Positions 1-8,468 are shown, numbered from the stretch's first letter. The stretch is 64,000 nt of DNA from Paenibacillus flagellatus (GCF_003217775.1 NZ_QJVJ01000002.1:248001-312000), one strand, 5' to 3'. The notes: generated by a model from the letters alone, not told the origin. Numbers and translations: made by a program.

Positions 1-288
1 TTCCGCGTACCAGACGCGGCGGTCTTCCGGGCAGCCGACCCGGACGACCAGCTCTTTCTTTTCCAGCTTGTCGACGACGTAGGTGATGTTGCCGCTCGTC
101 ATCAATATTTTTCCGCCGATCTGCTGCAAAGGCTGGCGTCCTTTATGGTACAGCAGCTCGAGCACGCCGAATTCGGTCGGGTTCAGGCCCAGCTTGCGGA
201 TGTGCCGGTCGCCGTGGGCGTTCACCCATTGGTACGCCCGGGACAGGACGACGAACAGCTGCAGCGATTCGTTGCCGGGAGTGGTCAC
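1..288 (-). CDS. MarR-family regulator, C-terminus cut by window edge
   Basis: A winged-helix repressor/sensor of the MarR family, of which about 96 N-terminal residues lie in the window. The translation runs through helix 1 (LQLFVVLSRAYQWVNAH), the recognition region (LGLNPTEFGVLELLYHKG, then GGKILMTSGNITYVVDKLEK) and into the wing with the family-typical RVGCPEDRR. I chose the GTG at 288 because GGAGG sits eight bases upstream. It is downstream of, and probably cotranscribed with, the nitroreductase that ends 43 bases away. This resembles the quinone- or azo-compound-responsive MarR/nitroreductase pairs of Bacillus (MhqR/YodB type). The inducer cannot be read from sequence. Confidence 0.85.
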   Translation of the reverse strand, partial: MTTPGNESLQLFVVLSRAYQWVNAHGDRHIRKLGLNPTEFGVLELLYHKGRQPLQQIGGKILMTSGNITYVVDKLEKKELVVRVGCPEDRRVWYAE

Positions 289-331
289 GGTTCAAGCCTC
301 CTTGCATGCGCGATAAAGCTTACGAGCATCA

Positions 332-1000
332 TTATACCATTGGGGAAGCGGATTCGGAATTCGCGGCGGCGGGCTGAAGCGTCTCGTAATCGACGAATTC
401 GCCGGTCGGCTTCCGGTAGCCGCGCGGACGCTGCGACGACAAATCTTCCTTGCCGATCGTAATGAGCATGACCGGCTCGAGCGTATCGGGAATATCGAGC
501 GCCGCACGGAGCGCACCCGGGTCGAAGCCGATCATCGGGCAGGTGTCCCATCCTCTGTCCTTGGCGGCGAGCATGAACAGCATGGCGGACAAGCTGGCGT
601 TGCGGATCGCTTCGTCGCGCAGGAACCGTTCTCCTCGGGATTCGTAAAAGGCGGTGGTCGATTCCACGGTCATGTCGTATTCGAGCTTGTCGATGACGCC
701 CAGATGAAGAAACCCTTCGTTCAGCCGTCCGACGTCCCGGTAAGCGAGCGTATCGCCGAGCACGACGATCGCCGCCGAGGCGGAGCGCACCTTGTACTGC
801 TTGTTGGCCGCCTCGTAGACGAGCTCCTTGCGCTCCGGATCGCGGATGACCAGGTAGCGAGCGTGCTGGAGGTTGAAAGCGGAGGGCGCGAATTTGACGA
901 GGCTGAACAGCTCGTCCAGCTCTTTGTCGGACAGCTCGACGCCCGGGATGAATTTGCTGGCGGATCGGCGGGATTTGACCAATGCGGTAAAGTCGTTCAT
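332..1000 (-). CDS. Nitroreductase family protein (YodC/MhqN-like)
   Basis: A flavin-dependent NAD(P)H nitro- or quinone reductase of the nitroreductase superfamily, 222 residues, cytoplasmic. The N-terminal FMN phosphate-binding motif KSRRSASKF is at residues 9-17. It is followed by FAPSAFNLQHARYLVI and the C-terminal LITIGKED...RPRGYRKP typical of YodC-like members. An AAGGAGA Shine-Dalgarno precedes the ATG. It is the first gene of a two-gene minus-strand unit with the MarR regulator. An AT-rich inverted repeat 25 bases upstream is a likely operator, so regulation by that MarR protein is inferred. The substrate is not known. Confidence 0.88.
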   Translation of the reverse strand: MNDFTALVKSRRSASKFIPGVELSDKELDELFSLVKFAPSAFNLQHARYLVIRDPERKELVYEAANKQYKVRSASAAIVVLGDTLAYRDVGRLNEGFLHLGVIDKLEYDMTVESTTAFYESRGERFLRDEAIRNASLSAMLFMLAAKDRGWDTCPMIGFDPGALRAALDIPDTLEPVMLITIGKEDLSSQRPRGYRKPTGEFVDYETLQPAAANSESASPMV

Positions 1001-1024
1001 CGGAAACTCTCCTTAATGTCGCGG

Positions 1025-1063
1025 ATTTATCTTGATTTATTAAATCTTGATTTTAAGATAAAT
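1025..1063. promoter_or_regulatory. Candidate MarR operator upstream of nitroreductase
   Basis: ATTTATCTT (1025-1033) and AAGATAAAT (1055-1063) form a perfect 9-base inverted repeat. A shorter repeat, ATCTT-N6-AAGAT (1044-1059), is nested in it, and TCTTGATTT occurs twice. It stands out as AT-rich inside GC-rich DNA and lies just upstream of the nitroreductase start. The ATCTT...AAGAT form is like operators of MhqR-type MarR proteins. Function is inferred. Confidence 0.6.
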
Positions 1064-1282
1064 CATTTTCCTTTCCTTGTCAATGGGGTGGATCCCGATT
1101 TGTTCGTTTTCCCTGATACGCAACGACCGGGAAAACCGTCGCATAGATCCCATCGATATCCCGATCGACCGTTCTTAGGGAGAAATCGTAAAAGGGGAGC
1201 TTTGGCGCTCGTCCGCTCGAATGCGCGGGCGTTTCGCGAATATATTAGATAGCGGCTGCCGATAGGAAGCGGAGAAGGGGAC

Positions 1283-2137
1283 ATGACGATGAAAGCTCGC
1301 TCCGAAGCTCTTTCGATCGTCTTCGACGATGTTTCGTTCCGGTATTCGGAACGGGACGATTGGGCGTTGACCCGTATTCGGTTCGCCATCGCTCCGGGCG
1401 AGCGGGTGACCGTCACGGGAGGCAGCGGCTCGGGCAAATCCACGCTTGCCCGACTCGCGAACGGTTTATTGAAGCCGGATGCGGGACGCGTGACGGTTTA
1501 CGGGCAGGATGCTTCGTGCGGCGATGCGCGGCATATCCGCCGGCTGATCGGCATCGTCTTCCAAAACCCCGACGATCAGACGGTCGGCGGGACGGTCGAA
1601 GAAGACATCGCCTTCGGGCTGCAAAACTTGCAGATTCCCCGGGACGAGATGCGCCGACGAATCGACCGGGTCTTGCGTCTGCTGCGGTTGACGGAGCTGC
1701 GGGGCCGCCCCGTTCACGGATTGTCCGGCGGGCAAAAACAACGGGTTGCCGTTGCCGGGGTGCTTGCGATGAACCCGAGAGCGATCGTGTTCGACGAATC
1801 CGCGTCGATGCTGGATCCGGAAAACGCGGAGCATTTGCGCTCGGTCATGCTCGGCCTTCATCGCTGCGGCATGACGATCGTTCATATTACGCACGATCCG
1901 GAGGATCTGTTGTGGTCGGAACGAATATTGGTTCTGCACGAGGGACGGTTGACGTTCGACGGCGATTGGCGGGCGTTGGCCGCAGCCCCCGGCGTGTTGG
2001 AGGAAGCGAATCTGCTTCCTCCGTTTCTGATTCGATTTCAAACCGCGATCCGGACGAACGGATTCGACTGGCCGGTATTCAGCGGATCGGAGAAGGAATT
2101 GGCGAGGGCGATATGGGAATTCGGTTCCAAAATGTAA
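1283..2137 (+). CDS. ecfA1: Energy-coupling factor transporter ATPase EcfA1
   Basis: One of the two ATPases of an ECF-type importer, which hydrolyse ATP to drive EcfT and a substrate-specific S component. The protein has 284 residues. Walker A GGSGSGKST is at residues 46-54, the Q-loop FQNPDDQT at 93-100, signature LSGGQ at 147-151 and Walker B ending in FDES near 170-173. Most EcfA proteins have DEP or DES here. The C-terminal ~55 residues form the dimerisation extension seen in EcfA. GGAGAAGGGG precedes the ATG. Its last 25 bases overlap the next ATPase gene, so the two are translationally coupled. Confidence 0.93.
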   Translation: MTMKARSEALSIVFDDVSFRYSERDDWALTRIRFAIAPGERVTVTGGSGSGKSTLARLANGLLKPDAGRVTVYGQDASCGDARHIRRLIGIVFQNPDDQTVGGTVEEDIAFGLQNLQIPRDEMRRRIDRVLRLLRLTELRGRPVHGLSGGQKQRVAVAGVLAMNPRAIVFDESASMLDPENAEHLRSVMLGLHRCGMTIVHITHDPEDLLWSERILVLHEGRLTFDGDWRALAAAPGVLEEANLLPPFLIRFQTAIRTNGFDWPVFSGSEKELARAIWEFGSKM

Positions 2138-2976
2138 GCTTTACGCATGCCAAACGATCGTCCGTCCGTCAATCGGCGGTCAGCCGGTTCTCGCTGGACG
2201 TACCCGACGGGCAGATCGTTGCCGTGATGGGCCCTTCCGGCTCGGGAAAATCGACTCTGGGCCAATTGGCCGGCGGGCTGCTCGTCCCCGACGGCGGAAC
2301 GGTATGGGTGGACGGCGTCGATACGAGGAAGCGCGGAAGCCGCCGGATCCTTTTGCAAAAGGTCGGCTACGTCGCGCAGTTTCCCGAGCATCAGCTGTTC
2401 GAAGCGACGGTGGCCCAGGATATCGGATTCGGTCTTCGCGGGTCGGGAATGACCGAGCGGGAAGTGGCGGATCGCGTGAAGCGGGCGATGGAAAGCGTCG
2501 GTCTTCCTTACGAACGATACCGGGAGCGCTCGCCGTTTCGGCTTAGCGGAGGGGAGAAGAGGCGGGTTGCGATTGCCGGCGCTCTGGTGCGGAATCCGAG
2601 TCTTCTCATCCTCGACGAGCCGACGGTCGGGCTGGACCCTGCAGTACGCCTGCAGCTGCTGGACTTGCTCAAGCGGATTCGGGCGGAGAACGGCATAACC
2701 GTCGTTACGATTACGCATGACCTGCAGGGCGCGCTGGAATGCGCCGATCGGCTCGTATTCCTCGAGAACGGGGAATTGGCGGCCGATGTCCGGACAGCCG
2801 AACTGTCGCCTGCCTGCAAGATCGCCTCGTCGCTGCCGTCAACGCCGTTGATCCGGCTGCTGAAGGAGTTCGAAGACGTGTTTCCCGGACAGTTGCCGCC
2901 CGGACTCGTCCGGGAGCAGGCGCTTCTCGATTTTATTTCGAAACGTTTGATGCGTGCGAAGGGGAGGAGCGTATGA
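2113..2976 (+). CDS. ecfA2: Energy-coupling factor transporter ATPase EcfA2
   Basis: The second ATPase of the ECF module, 287 residues from the ATG inside the end of ecfA1. The start gives the family-typical opening MGIRFQNVSF; an upstream extension of the frame would only overlap ecfA1. Walker A GPSGSGKST is at residues 40-48, the Q-loop AQFPEHQLFE at 88-97, signature LSGGE at 144-148 and Walker B LLILDEP at 164-170. AQFPEHQLFE is the characteristic EcfA2 form. The stop overlaps the ecfT start (ATGA), which supports one operon. Confidence 0.93.
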   Translation: MGIRFQNVSFTHAKRSSVRQSAVSRFSLDVPDGQIVAVMGPSGSGKSTLGQLAGGLLVPDGGTVWVDGVDTRKRGSRRILLQKVGYVAQFPEHQLFEATVAQDIGFGLRGSGMTEREVADRVKRAMESVGLPYERYRERSPFRLSGGEKRRVAIAGALVRNPSLLILDEPTVGLDPAVRLQLLDLLKRIRAENGITVVTITHDLQGALECADRLVFLENGELAADVRTAELSPACKIASSLPSTPLIRLLKEFEDVFPGQLPPGLVREQALLDFISKRLMRAKGRSV

Positions 2977-3773
2977 ACGAAACCGGGGTGTTGTCCGCCC
3001 TGCAGTATTCGCCCGATACGACATTGCTGCACCGGTTCGACCCTCGGGCCAAGTTCGCTTTTTTCCTCTCGTATTCGGCGCTGCTCTTCTCATCCGCTTC
3101 GCTGGCGGCGACGATCGGTTACGGCTTGATCGCGGTCGTCCTGCTTGTCTTCGCCAAGTTCGACCCGATCCGGCTATGGCATTCCGTCAAAGGGATCGCC
3201 GCGCTTTTATTGGTCATGGATGCGGTACAAATCGTCAGCCACCCGGGCGGGAACGTCATCGCCGCATGGAACGGAATGGCGGTCACGACGGGAGGAATCG
3301 AAACGGCCGCCCGGCTGACGTGCAGGTGGCTTTCGTTCTACTTCGTCGTTCTGCTGATGTTCGCCACAACCTCTCCCGCCCGGCAAATCGAAGCGCTGCG
3401 CAAGCTGTCGACGCCGCTCGGGCGCGCCGGGAACCGTTGGGAGGCGTTCGTTTTCATGCTCACGATTGCCGTATTGTACATTCCTTATCTGATCGAGGAT
3501 GCGAAACGAATCGTGCAGGCAAGGAAAGCGAGAGGGACGCGGCCCGCCTTTTGGAACGTGCCGGCGTGGGGCAAAGAAGCGATGAATCTTCTGGTTCCGA
3601 TTACGATCGGGATTTATCGCCGGGCGGACGTGCTGTCGGCGGCGATCGAAGCGCGGGGCTACCGGCCCGGCTGTCCGAGAACGGAGTACGAGCCGTTGCG
3701 GTTCGGCGCCAAGGATACCGCGCTCGTGGTCGCGGCGTGCTTGCTGCCGCTCGTCGGGCTTGTAGTTCAATAG
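2973..3773 (+). CDS. ecfT: Energy-coupling factor transporter transmembrane protein EcfT
   Basis: The membrane coupling subunit that links the EcfA ATPases to the S component, 266 residues. The N-terminal LLHRFDPRAK (residues 18-27) is the family signature. Several hydrophobic segments follow. Two coupling-helix motifs of the A-R-G/A type are visible, in VQARKARGTRP and IEARGYRPG. The start ATG overlaps the ecfA2 stop by four bases, behind GGGGAGGAG. No substrate specificity resides in this subunit; that would come from the S component, for which the next gene is the candidate. Confidence 0.93.
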   Translation: MNETGVLSALQYSPDTTLLHRFDPRAKFAFFLSYSALLFSSASLAATIGYGLIAVVLLVFAKFDPIRLWHSVKGIAALLLVMDAVQIVSHPGGNVIAAWNGMAVTTGGIETAARLTCRWLSFYFVVLLMFATTSPARQIEALRKLSTPLGRAGNRWEAFVFMLTIAVLYIPYLIEDAKRIVQARKARGTRPAFWNVPAWGKEAMNLLVPITIGIYRRADVLSAAIEARGYRPGCPRTEYEPLRFGAKDTALVVAACLLPLVGLVVQ

Positions 3774-3796
3774 CTGGGCAAAGGAGGGCATTCTCG

Positions 3797-4372
3797 ATGT
3801 TAAAAGGATGGCTGCACTATTGGGGACGGCCTTTGCCGGTCGACGTTTCCCCGGCGGAGGGAAAGCCGGGTGCGGGCGATCAGACGAAGCGTCTCGTCAC
3901 GGTCGCTCTGCTGGGAGCCTTATCCGCGCTGCTCCAATCCGCAGGAGGCCTCCTGCCGGGACCGGGATTTTTGATCAGTCCGCTCGCTACCGCACCGGTG
4001 GTGCTGGCATCGGCGGTGTCGATTCGTTCGGGCTTGGGCTCCTTTCTGACCGCCCTCGTGCTGCTGGTGATCGTCCAGCCGAGCGAACTGATCGTCTTCC
4101 CGTTTACGACGGGACTGCTGGGGATAGCGCTCGGTTACGGCATCCATCGCTTCGGGAACCGGGCGAAGGTCGTTACGTTCGCCGCATGCGCGCTGGCGAT
4201 CGGGATCGTGCTGCTCGTATACGGCCTGCGTTTCCCTATATTGGGGCCTTCCGTCGCGACGGACTTTCGCATAAGCGCCGTCGTGGCTATCGTTTTGTTT
4301 TCATGGGTATACAGCGCGATTTGGCTGGAGGCGAGCTTGCGCTTGATGAGCAAAATCAAGAAGTCGATTTGA
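3797..4372 (+). CDS. Candidate ECF substrate-binding (S) component, unknown substrate
   Basis: A 191-residue integral membrane protein with about five to six hydrophobic segments after a 35-residue hydrophilic N-terminus. It begins its membrane part with TVALLGALSALLQSAGGLLPGPG, the kind of TM1 start found in ECF S components. It contains no known catalytic motif. A strong AAGGAGGG precedes the ATG, and it lies 23 bases after ecfT as the last gene of the ecfA1-A2-T unit. That position, the size (S components are about 180-200 residues) and the topology support the call. I cannot assign a vitamin, metal or amino-acid ligand. A generic membrane protein of the operon is the alternative. Confidence 0.65.
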   Translation: MLKGWLHYWGRPLPVDVSPAEGKPGAGDQTKRLVTVALLGALSALLQSAGGLLPGPGFLISPLATAPVVLASAVSIRSGLGSFLTALVLLVIVQPSELIVFPFTTGLLGIALGYGIHRFGNRAKVVTFAACALAIGIVLLVYGLRFPILGPSVATDFRISAVVAIVLFSWVYSAIWLEASLRLMSKIKKSI

Positions 4373-4422
4373 CGGGCCATGGATCACTCTGAAGCAAGAT
4401 GACCGAACGCTTGGGGGCACTG

Positions 4423-5349
4423 CTAGAAGCCTTCATCCGCACGAAACGGGCGGCCGGAATGATCCATAACGCTTTGAAGGAAGGACTGCAGTTCTTGAAT
4501 AAACAGCTTCGCCGCCCGCCCCATAAATTTATCCCTGCGATATACGATGCAGATGTCTTGACTGGGTGTGGGATTAAGCAGTTTTACGGCAGCGATATTC
4601 TCATTGTTCCTATAATCGAGCAGCATCCGGGGAAGAATGCAAGCTCCTATCCCTTGATCGACCAAGGACAGAAGCGTCGATAAGGTCGAAGTGACAATCG
4701 GAGTGTCAAGCGTAATTCCTCTTTCATGACAGTTCGTTTGAATAACCTTCGTAATCTGATGTCCGGAGCCGAACATGACCATCTTTAGCTGCTGAAGCTG
4801 TTCGAACGGAATCGCCTTTGCTTTCGCAAGAGGGTGATCCGATCGGACGGCCAAAACAAACTCCTCGTGAAACAAGGGGATCACCGAAATGCGGTCATCA
4901 GGCTTAACGGGCACCGTAGTAACACCGAGATCTCTTGTGCCGTCAAGGACCTGTTCGTAGACATCCGGGGTCTCCGTAACGCTTATGGATAGCTTGGGAT
5001 AGGTCTTATGGAAATCGATTAGTAAAGCGTCAAACAGCAAATCCCCGTCTCCCGGCAAAATGCCGATATCCAGCTTGCCTCCTTCCATCCTCTTCAGATC
5101 CGATATGGCCCTTCTTGCATAGTCAACGTGTTCAAAAATGCTTTGGCTTTGCTCGAGCAAAATTTTTCCCGCTTCCGTTAACGCAATCCGTTTGCCGATC
5201 CGATCGAATAGAGGGAGCCCGAGTTCGTTCTCCAAAAACTTGATTTGCTGGCTCAGATTCGACTGTGTGGTACAAAGGTTTTCGGCTGCCCTGGAGAAAT
5301 GCATCTCCTTGCAAATTTCAGTAAAGTATTCAAGCTGTCGAAGTTCCAA
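4423..5349 (-). CDS. LysR-family transcriptional regulator
   Basis: An activator/repressor of the LysR family, 308 residues. The winged HTH is residues 1-60 (MELRQLEYF, then HFSRAAENL and TQSNLSQQIKFLE). The remainder is the periplasmic-binding-like effector domain, opening with GGKLDIGILPG. I chose the TTG at 5349, which reads MELRQLEYF as in most relatives and has GAAGGGAG nine bases upstream. An ATG 12 codons earlier is possible. It is divergent from the DinB-like gene, with an inverted repeat in the shared intergenic region, so control of that gene and itself is likely. The effector is unknown. Confidence 0.9.
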   Translation of the reverse strand: MELRQLEYFTEICKEMHFSRAAENLCTTQSNLSQQIKFLENELGLPLFDRIGKRIALTEAGKILLEQSQSIFEHVDYARRAISDLKRMEGGKLDIGILPGDGDLLFDALLIDFHKTYPKLSISVTETPDVYEQVLDGTRDLGVTTVPVKPDDRISVIPLFHEEFVLAVRSDHPLAKAKAIPFEQLQQLKMVMFGSGHQITKVIQTNCHERGITLDTPIVTSTLSTLLSLVDQGIGACILPRMLLDYRNNENIAAVKLLNPTPSQDICIVYRRDKFMGRAAKLFIQELQSFLQSVMDHSGRPFRADEGF

Positions 5350-5406
5350 CGCCCGATGCTCCCTTCGATTATCGCTCTCCCTCAATCATTATAACAACCG
5401 CCTCCC

Positions 5407-5428
5407 ATTCCAACAATTTCTATGGAAT
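5407..5428. promoter_or_regulatory. Candidate LysR-type operator
   Basis: ATTCCA (5407-5412) and TGGAAT (5423-5428) form a perfect six-base inverted repeat with ten bases between the arms. It sits 58 bases from the LysR start, in the divergent intergenic region with the DinB-like gene. Size and position fit a LysR recognition site; binding is inferred. Confidence 0.45.
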
Positions 5429-5539
5429 CATTACTTAAACCGATCCATTGTATCGGAATCTCGTGATTGTTGCGTCGGGTTGTTTGAAGGTAAGCTTTAG
5501 GTATTCCAAGAACAACCCAATGAGGAGGAGGAATCGAAA

Positions 5540-6004
5540 ATGTCCCAATCGATTATACATACGGGGAAAGTGCTGCGTCAGATCATGTACGGCCGGCTTC
5601 AGGACGTACCGGAGTCACAGATGGACATCCAACCGGAGGGTTTCCGCAATACGGTTCGCTGGAATATCGGTCATATGGTGTATTGGCTGGATCGATACGC
5701 TTCCCTTAGCTTCGGCTCCCCATCGGCTCTCCCGGCTCATTACGAGACGCTGTTCAATTCCGGAACGAAACCTTCGGATTGGACGGTAACGCCTCCGTCG
5801 AAGGATGAACTGATGGCGAAAGTCAGCGATCAGCTTTCCGGCCTTTCCGATCTGGCCCCCGAAACGCTCGAACAGAGGCTGCAATCGCCGTTTGAAATGG
5901 GTCCGTTCCAATTCGTTACAGCCGGCGAATTATTTAATTTCGCATGGATTCATGAAGCGATTCACCTTGGAGTTATATCAAGTCAGCTTAAGCTTATCAA
6001 ATGA
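5540..6004 (+). CDS. DinB superfamily protein
   Basis: A 154-residue four-helix-bundle protein of the DinB/YfiT superfamily, many members of which are metal-dependent thiol transferases or are uncharacterised. The likely metal-binding histidines are in WNIGHMVYWLDR (near residue 45) and in FAWIHEAIHLGVI close to the C-terminus. This matches the H...HxxxH spacing of the superfamily. AGGAGGAGGAA precedes the ATG. It is divergent from the LysR gene and followed 61 bases later by the SnoaL-like gene, so both may be LysR targets. The reaction is unknown. Confidence 0.75.
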   Translation: MSQSIIHTGKVLRQIMYGRLQDVPESQMDIQPEGFRNTVRWNIGHMVYWLDRYASLSFGSPSALPAHYETLFNSGTKPSDWTVTPPSKDELMAKVSDQLSGLSDLAPETLEQRLQSPFEMGPFQFVTAGELFNFAWIHEAIHLGVISSQLKLIK

Positions 6005-6065
6005 AGACTCTGCACATGGGGGCATACAGCGGGATGAAACACACACTGAAAGGGGGAGCCTGGTT

Positions 6066-6446
6066 ATGATAACAACCCATGAAGCGTTTGATGCTTTTAA
6101 GCGTGCCCTAGAAACAGGGCATACGGCCGATTTCCTTCATAAAGTTACCGATGATTTTCACTTCTTCGTTCCGCTCCCGCTGGAAGGGTGGAATCGGAAG
6201 CAGCTCGGCCGAGAGCGATTTGAGGAGTTAGTCAGGTTTGAACGTTCCGTATTTCAGATGCTCCTCACTCCGCTGATCGAGTTAGAGAATGAGAGCTACG
6301 GGATGGTAGTATTCAGCTCGGAAGGAATGTTGAACGGCAGACCTTTCCGCAACGAGCTTACAATCGTCTTCGAGTTCGAGAAGGATCGGATCCGCTCCTT
6401 CCGAGAATATGTAGGAATGCCGTTAAAAAACTACGAGACCCCGTAA
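6066..6446 (+). CDS. SnoaL-like / NTF2-fold protein
   Basis: A 126-residue protein of the NTF2-like (SnoaL) type, opening with AFDAFKRALETGHTADFL and followed by FHFFVPLPLEGW. The second half is alternating strands ending in DRIRSFREYVGM, which is the usual C-terminal pattern of such ketosteroid-isomerase-like proteins. Many are small-molecule-binding or accessory proteins without proven reactions. The start at 6066 has GGGGGAG seven bases upstream. It follows the DinB-like gene on the same strand, probably as one unit. No function beyond the fold can be given. Confidence 0.65.
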   Translation: MITTHEAFDAFKRALETGHTADFLHKVTDDFHFFVPLPLEGWNRKQLGRERFEELVRFERSVFQMLLTPLIELENESYGMVVFSSEGMLNGRPFRNELTIVFEFEKDRIRSFREYVGMPLKNYETP

Positions 6447-6588
6447 AGAGCTTCGATCGACATTATGTAAACCAATTCCGCTTGCTTTGCACCTGATGAC
6501 AGCTACGCGGGCGCACCGCTAATTGAAAATCATCCTCGTTCGGGTTGAACAATACATGCTCTTGTCCTCCATAATCGGCAAACGATAT

Positions 6589-6620
6589 AAGTTCTTGTCA
6601 TCCGCTTTTGACAAGAACTT
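6589..6620. repeat. Perfect 12-base inverted repeat
   Basis: AAGTTCTTGTCA (6589-6600) pairs exactly with TGACAAGAACTT (6609-6620) across eight bases. There is no T-tract directly after it in either direction, so an intrinsic terminator is not well supported. A protein-binding site, or a terminator for the 6446-ending transcript with a poor U-tract, are the options. Confidence 0.6.
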
Positions 6621-6747
6621 GTTTCGTTAAACAAAAAAAATCGCCGTCCCCCGAAAATCGCTCCCTTGAGAAAGCACGACTCCCTTTGCGATAGCACGAA
6701 AGCGATGGGCATGCCCCGCCTGTCCAAACGGAAGGATGGGAGCCCGA

Positions 6748-6777
6748 TTGTACTTCGATCCCCATTTTTCTTATACT
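6748..6777 (+). promoter_or_regulatory. Sigma-A promoter of DEAD-box helicase gene
   Basis: TTGTAC (6748-6753) and TATACT (6772-6777) are separated by 18 bases. Transcription would start about 25 bases before the GTG start codon, leaving a short leader. Confidence 0.6.
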
Positions 6778-6809
6778 GGAACCATTGAAGACGAAATGAG
6801 GGACTGTGT

Positions 6810-8180
6810 GTGAATCCGACTTTTTCATCCATCGGCGTCGGGGACGAGCTTTGCCGCGTGTTGCGGAAAGCCGGGCTCGCCGTGCCGACACCCGTCCAAG
6901 AACGGACGATCCCGGTCGCGCTGTCCGGCCGGGACGTGATCGTGCAGGCGCAAACCGGCACGGGCAAAACGTTCGCTTTTTTGCTGCCGCTGCTCCAGCG
7001 CAGCGAGCCCGGAGCGGGCCGCGTCCAAAGCTTGATCTTGACCCCGACCCGCGAGCTCGCGATTCAAATTACGGAGGAGGCGCGCAAGCTGGCGCCGGCC
7101 GCGAACGTCTCCGTCCTGCCCGTGTACGGGGGACAAGACGTCATCGCGCAGGCGCATAAGCTCGGCAGCGCCCCCGACATGGTCATCGCCACGCCGGGGA
7201 GGCTGCTCGATCACGTACGGCGCGGGACGATCGACTTGTCCCGTCTGGACGCGCTCGTCCTCGACGAAGCGGATCAGATGCTCCATATGGGCTTTTTGCC
7301 CGAGGTGGAGGAAGTGATCGGGCTGACGCCCGACGACCGCCAAACGATGCTGTTCTCCGCAACGTTCCCGGACAACGTCCGTCGATTGGCAGAGCGCTAT
7401 ATGCGGGCGCCGGAAGACATCCGGGTGAAAGGGCGGACGATTACGCTCGACGCGATCCGGCAAGTCGTCGTCGAGACGACGGACCGGGCGAAGCGCGATA
7501 CGCTTCTGCAGCTCATTCGCCAGTACCGCCCGTTTATGGCGGTCATTTTTTGCCGGACGAAAATACGCGCGAAAAAGCTGACGGAAGCGCTGCTGGCCGA
7601 GCGGATGAACGTCGACGAGCTGCACGGCGATTTGACGCAGGCGAAGCGGGAGGCGGTCATGAAGCGGTTTCGCGAGGCGGAGCTGCAGCTGCTCGTGGCG
7701 ACGGACGTCGCGGCGCGCGGTCTCGACGTCGAAGGGGTGACGCACGTGTTCAACTACGACATCCCGCCCGACGCCGAGAGCTACATCCACCGGATCGGCC
7801 GCACCGGCCGCGCCGGGCAAAAAGGAATGGCCGTCACGCTCGTCGCGCCGAAGGACGCCGCCTCCCTGCGCGAGATCGAGCGCGGCATCGGCACCGCGCT
7901 CGATCGGCTGCCCGCGCCGGCGAAGCCGCAGCCCGCCGCAGCCGGCGCCGCCGCGCCGCGCGACCGCGCCCGCGAGCGCGCCGACGGCCGGGAGGCGCCC
8001 GCTCCCGCGGCGCGACCGGCAGGCCGCTGGGCCGGCCGCCGCGACGCGGGACGGCCCGGGCCGCACGGGCGGCCCGCCGGCGGCGCATTCGCGGGCCGCG
8101 GCGGCCGTGACGCGGCCGAGACGGCGGCCCCCCGGCCGGAGCGCGGGCCGCGCTCACGCGGGGCGGGACGGCGCCGGTAG
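6810..8180 (+). CDS. DEAD-box ATP-dependent RNA helicase
   Basis: An ATP-dependent RNA-unwinding enzyme, 456 residues, of the CshA/DeaD type. The Q motif PTPVQERTIP is at residues 26-35, motif I AQTGTGKT at 47-54, motif Ib TPGR at 128-131, DEAD at 152-155, SAT at 183-185 and motif VI HRIGRTGR near 328-335. From about residue 370 the protein becomes a low-complexity tail rich in Arg, Pro, Ala and Gly, with RGG-like pieces (GRGGRD). This is typical of RNA-binding tails, and its coding DNA is extremely GC-rich. It starts with GTG behind GAGGG. A likely role is RNA structure remodelling in decay or ribosome assembly, possibly cold-linked. Confidence 0.92.
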   Translation: MNPTFSSIGVGDELCRVLRKAGLAVPTPVQERTIPVALSGRDVIVQAQTGTGKTFAFLLPLLQRSEPGAGRVQSLILTPTRELAIQITEEARKLAPAANVSVLPVYGGQDVIAQAHKLGSAPDMVIATPGRLLDHVRRGTIDLSRLDALVLDEADQMLHMGFLPEVEEVIGLTPDDRQTMLFSATFPDNVRRLAERYMRAPEDIRVKGRTITLDAIRQVVVETTDRAKRDTLLQLIRQYRPFMAVIFCRTKIRAKKLTEALLAERMNVDELHGDLTQAKREAVMKRFREAELQLLVATDVAARGLDVEGVTHVFNYDIPPDAESYIHRIGRTGRAGQKGMAVTLVAPKDAASLREIERGIGTALDRLPAPAKPQPAAAGAAAPRDRARERADGREAPAPAARPAGRWAGRRDAGRPGPHGRPAGGAFAGRGGRDAAETAAPRPERGPRSRGAGRRR

Positions 8181-8423
8181 CGCCGGCGGCTGGCGGCGTG
8201 CGCCTTTTTCCGATCATTTGCCCACGTGCGTCCGTTCCTTGTCCCGACGACGGAAGGATTCGCCACAACAGCGGCTTTCCGGCCGCAAGCGTGCCCGAGT
8301 CAGGCGTCCGCCACCGAATCGCCGCCACCGGCCGCGTACCGCCCGCGTGCGCCCGCCGCCGTCGGATCGGCTCGTGTTCGCTTCTTCAACGTCCCAACCC
8401 GCCAACCCGCTCCGGCGCTTTTC

Positions 8424-8432
8424 TGCTATAAT
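8424..8432 (+). promoter_or_regulatory. Extended -10 promoter upstream of capA-like gene
   Basis: TGCTATAAT is an extended -10 element (TG-N-TATAAT, hexamer 8427-8432) 36 bases before the start codon. I see no good -35, which is usual for extended -10 promoters. The 288-base gap after the helicase is otherwise GC-rich DNA without a supported gene. Confidence 0.55.
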
Positions 8433-8468
8433 AAGACACGAACCATCAGAAGCGGGAAGGAGTCGGAC

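Larger units (their letters stand above)
6447..6809. other. Intergenic region with inverted repeat and helicase promoter
   Basis: No convincing gene. It contains a perfect 12-base inverted repeat (6589-6620), an A-rich stretch near 6631-6639, and a good promoter at 6748-6777 for the helicase downstream. An open frame on the minus strand here (6530-6967) runs into the helicase gene and has no recognisable protein features. Confidence 0.6.

Noticed and set aside
6530-6967. Possible minus-strand gene before the helicase
   Set aside because: It overlaps the helicase promoter and start, has no Shine-Dalgarno and no domain features.
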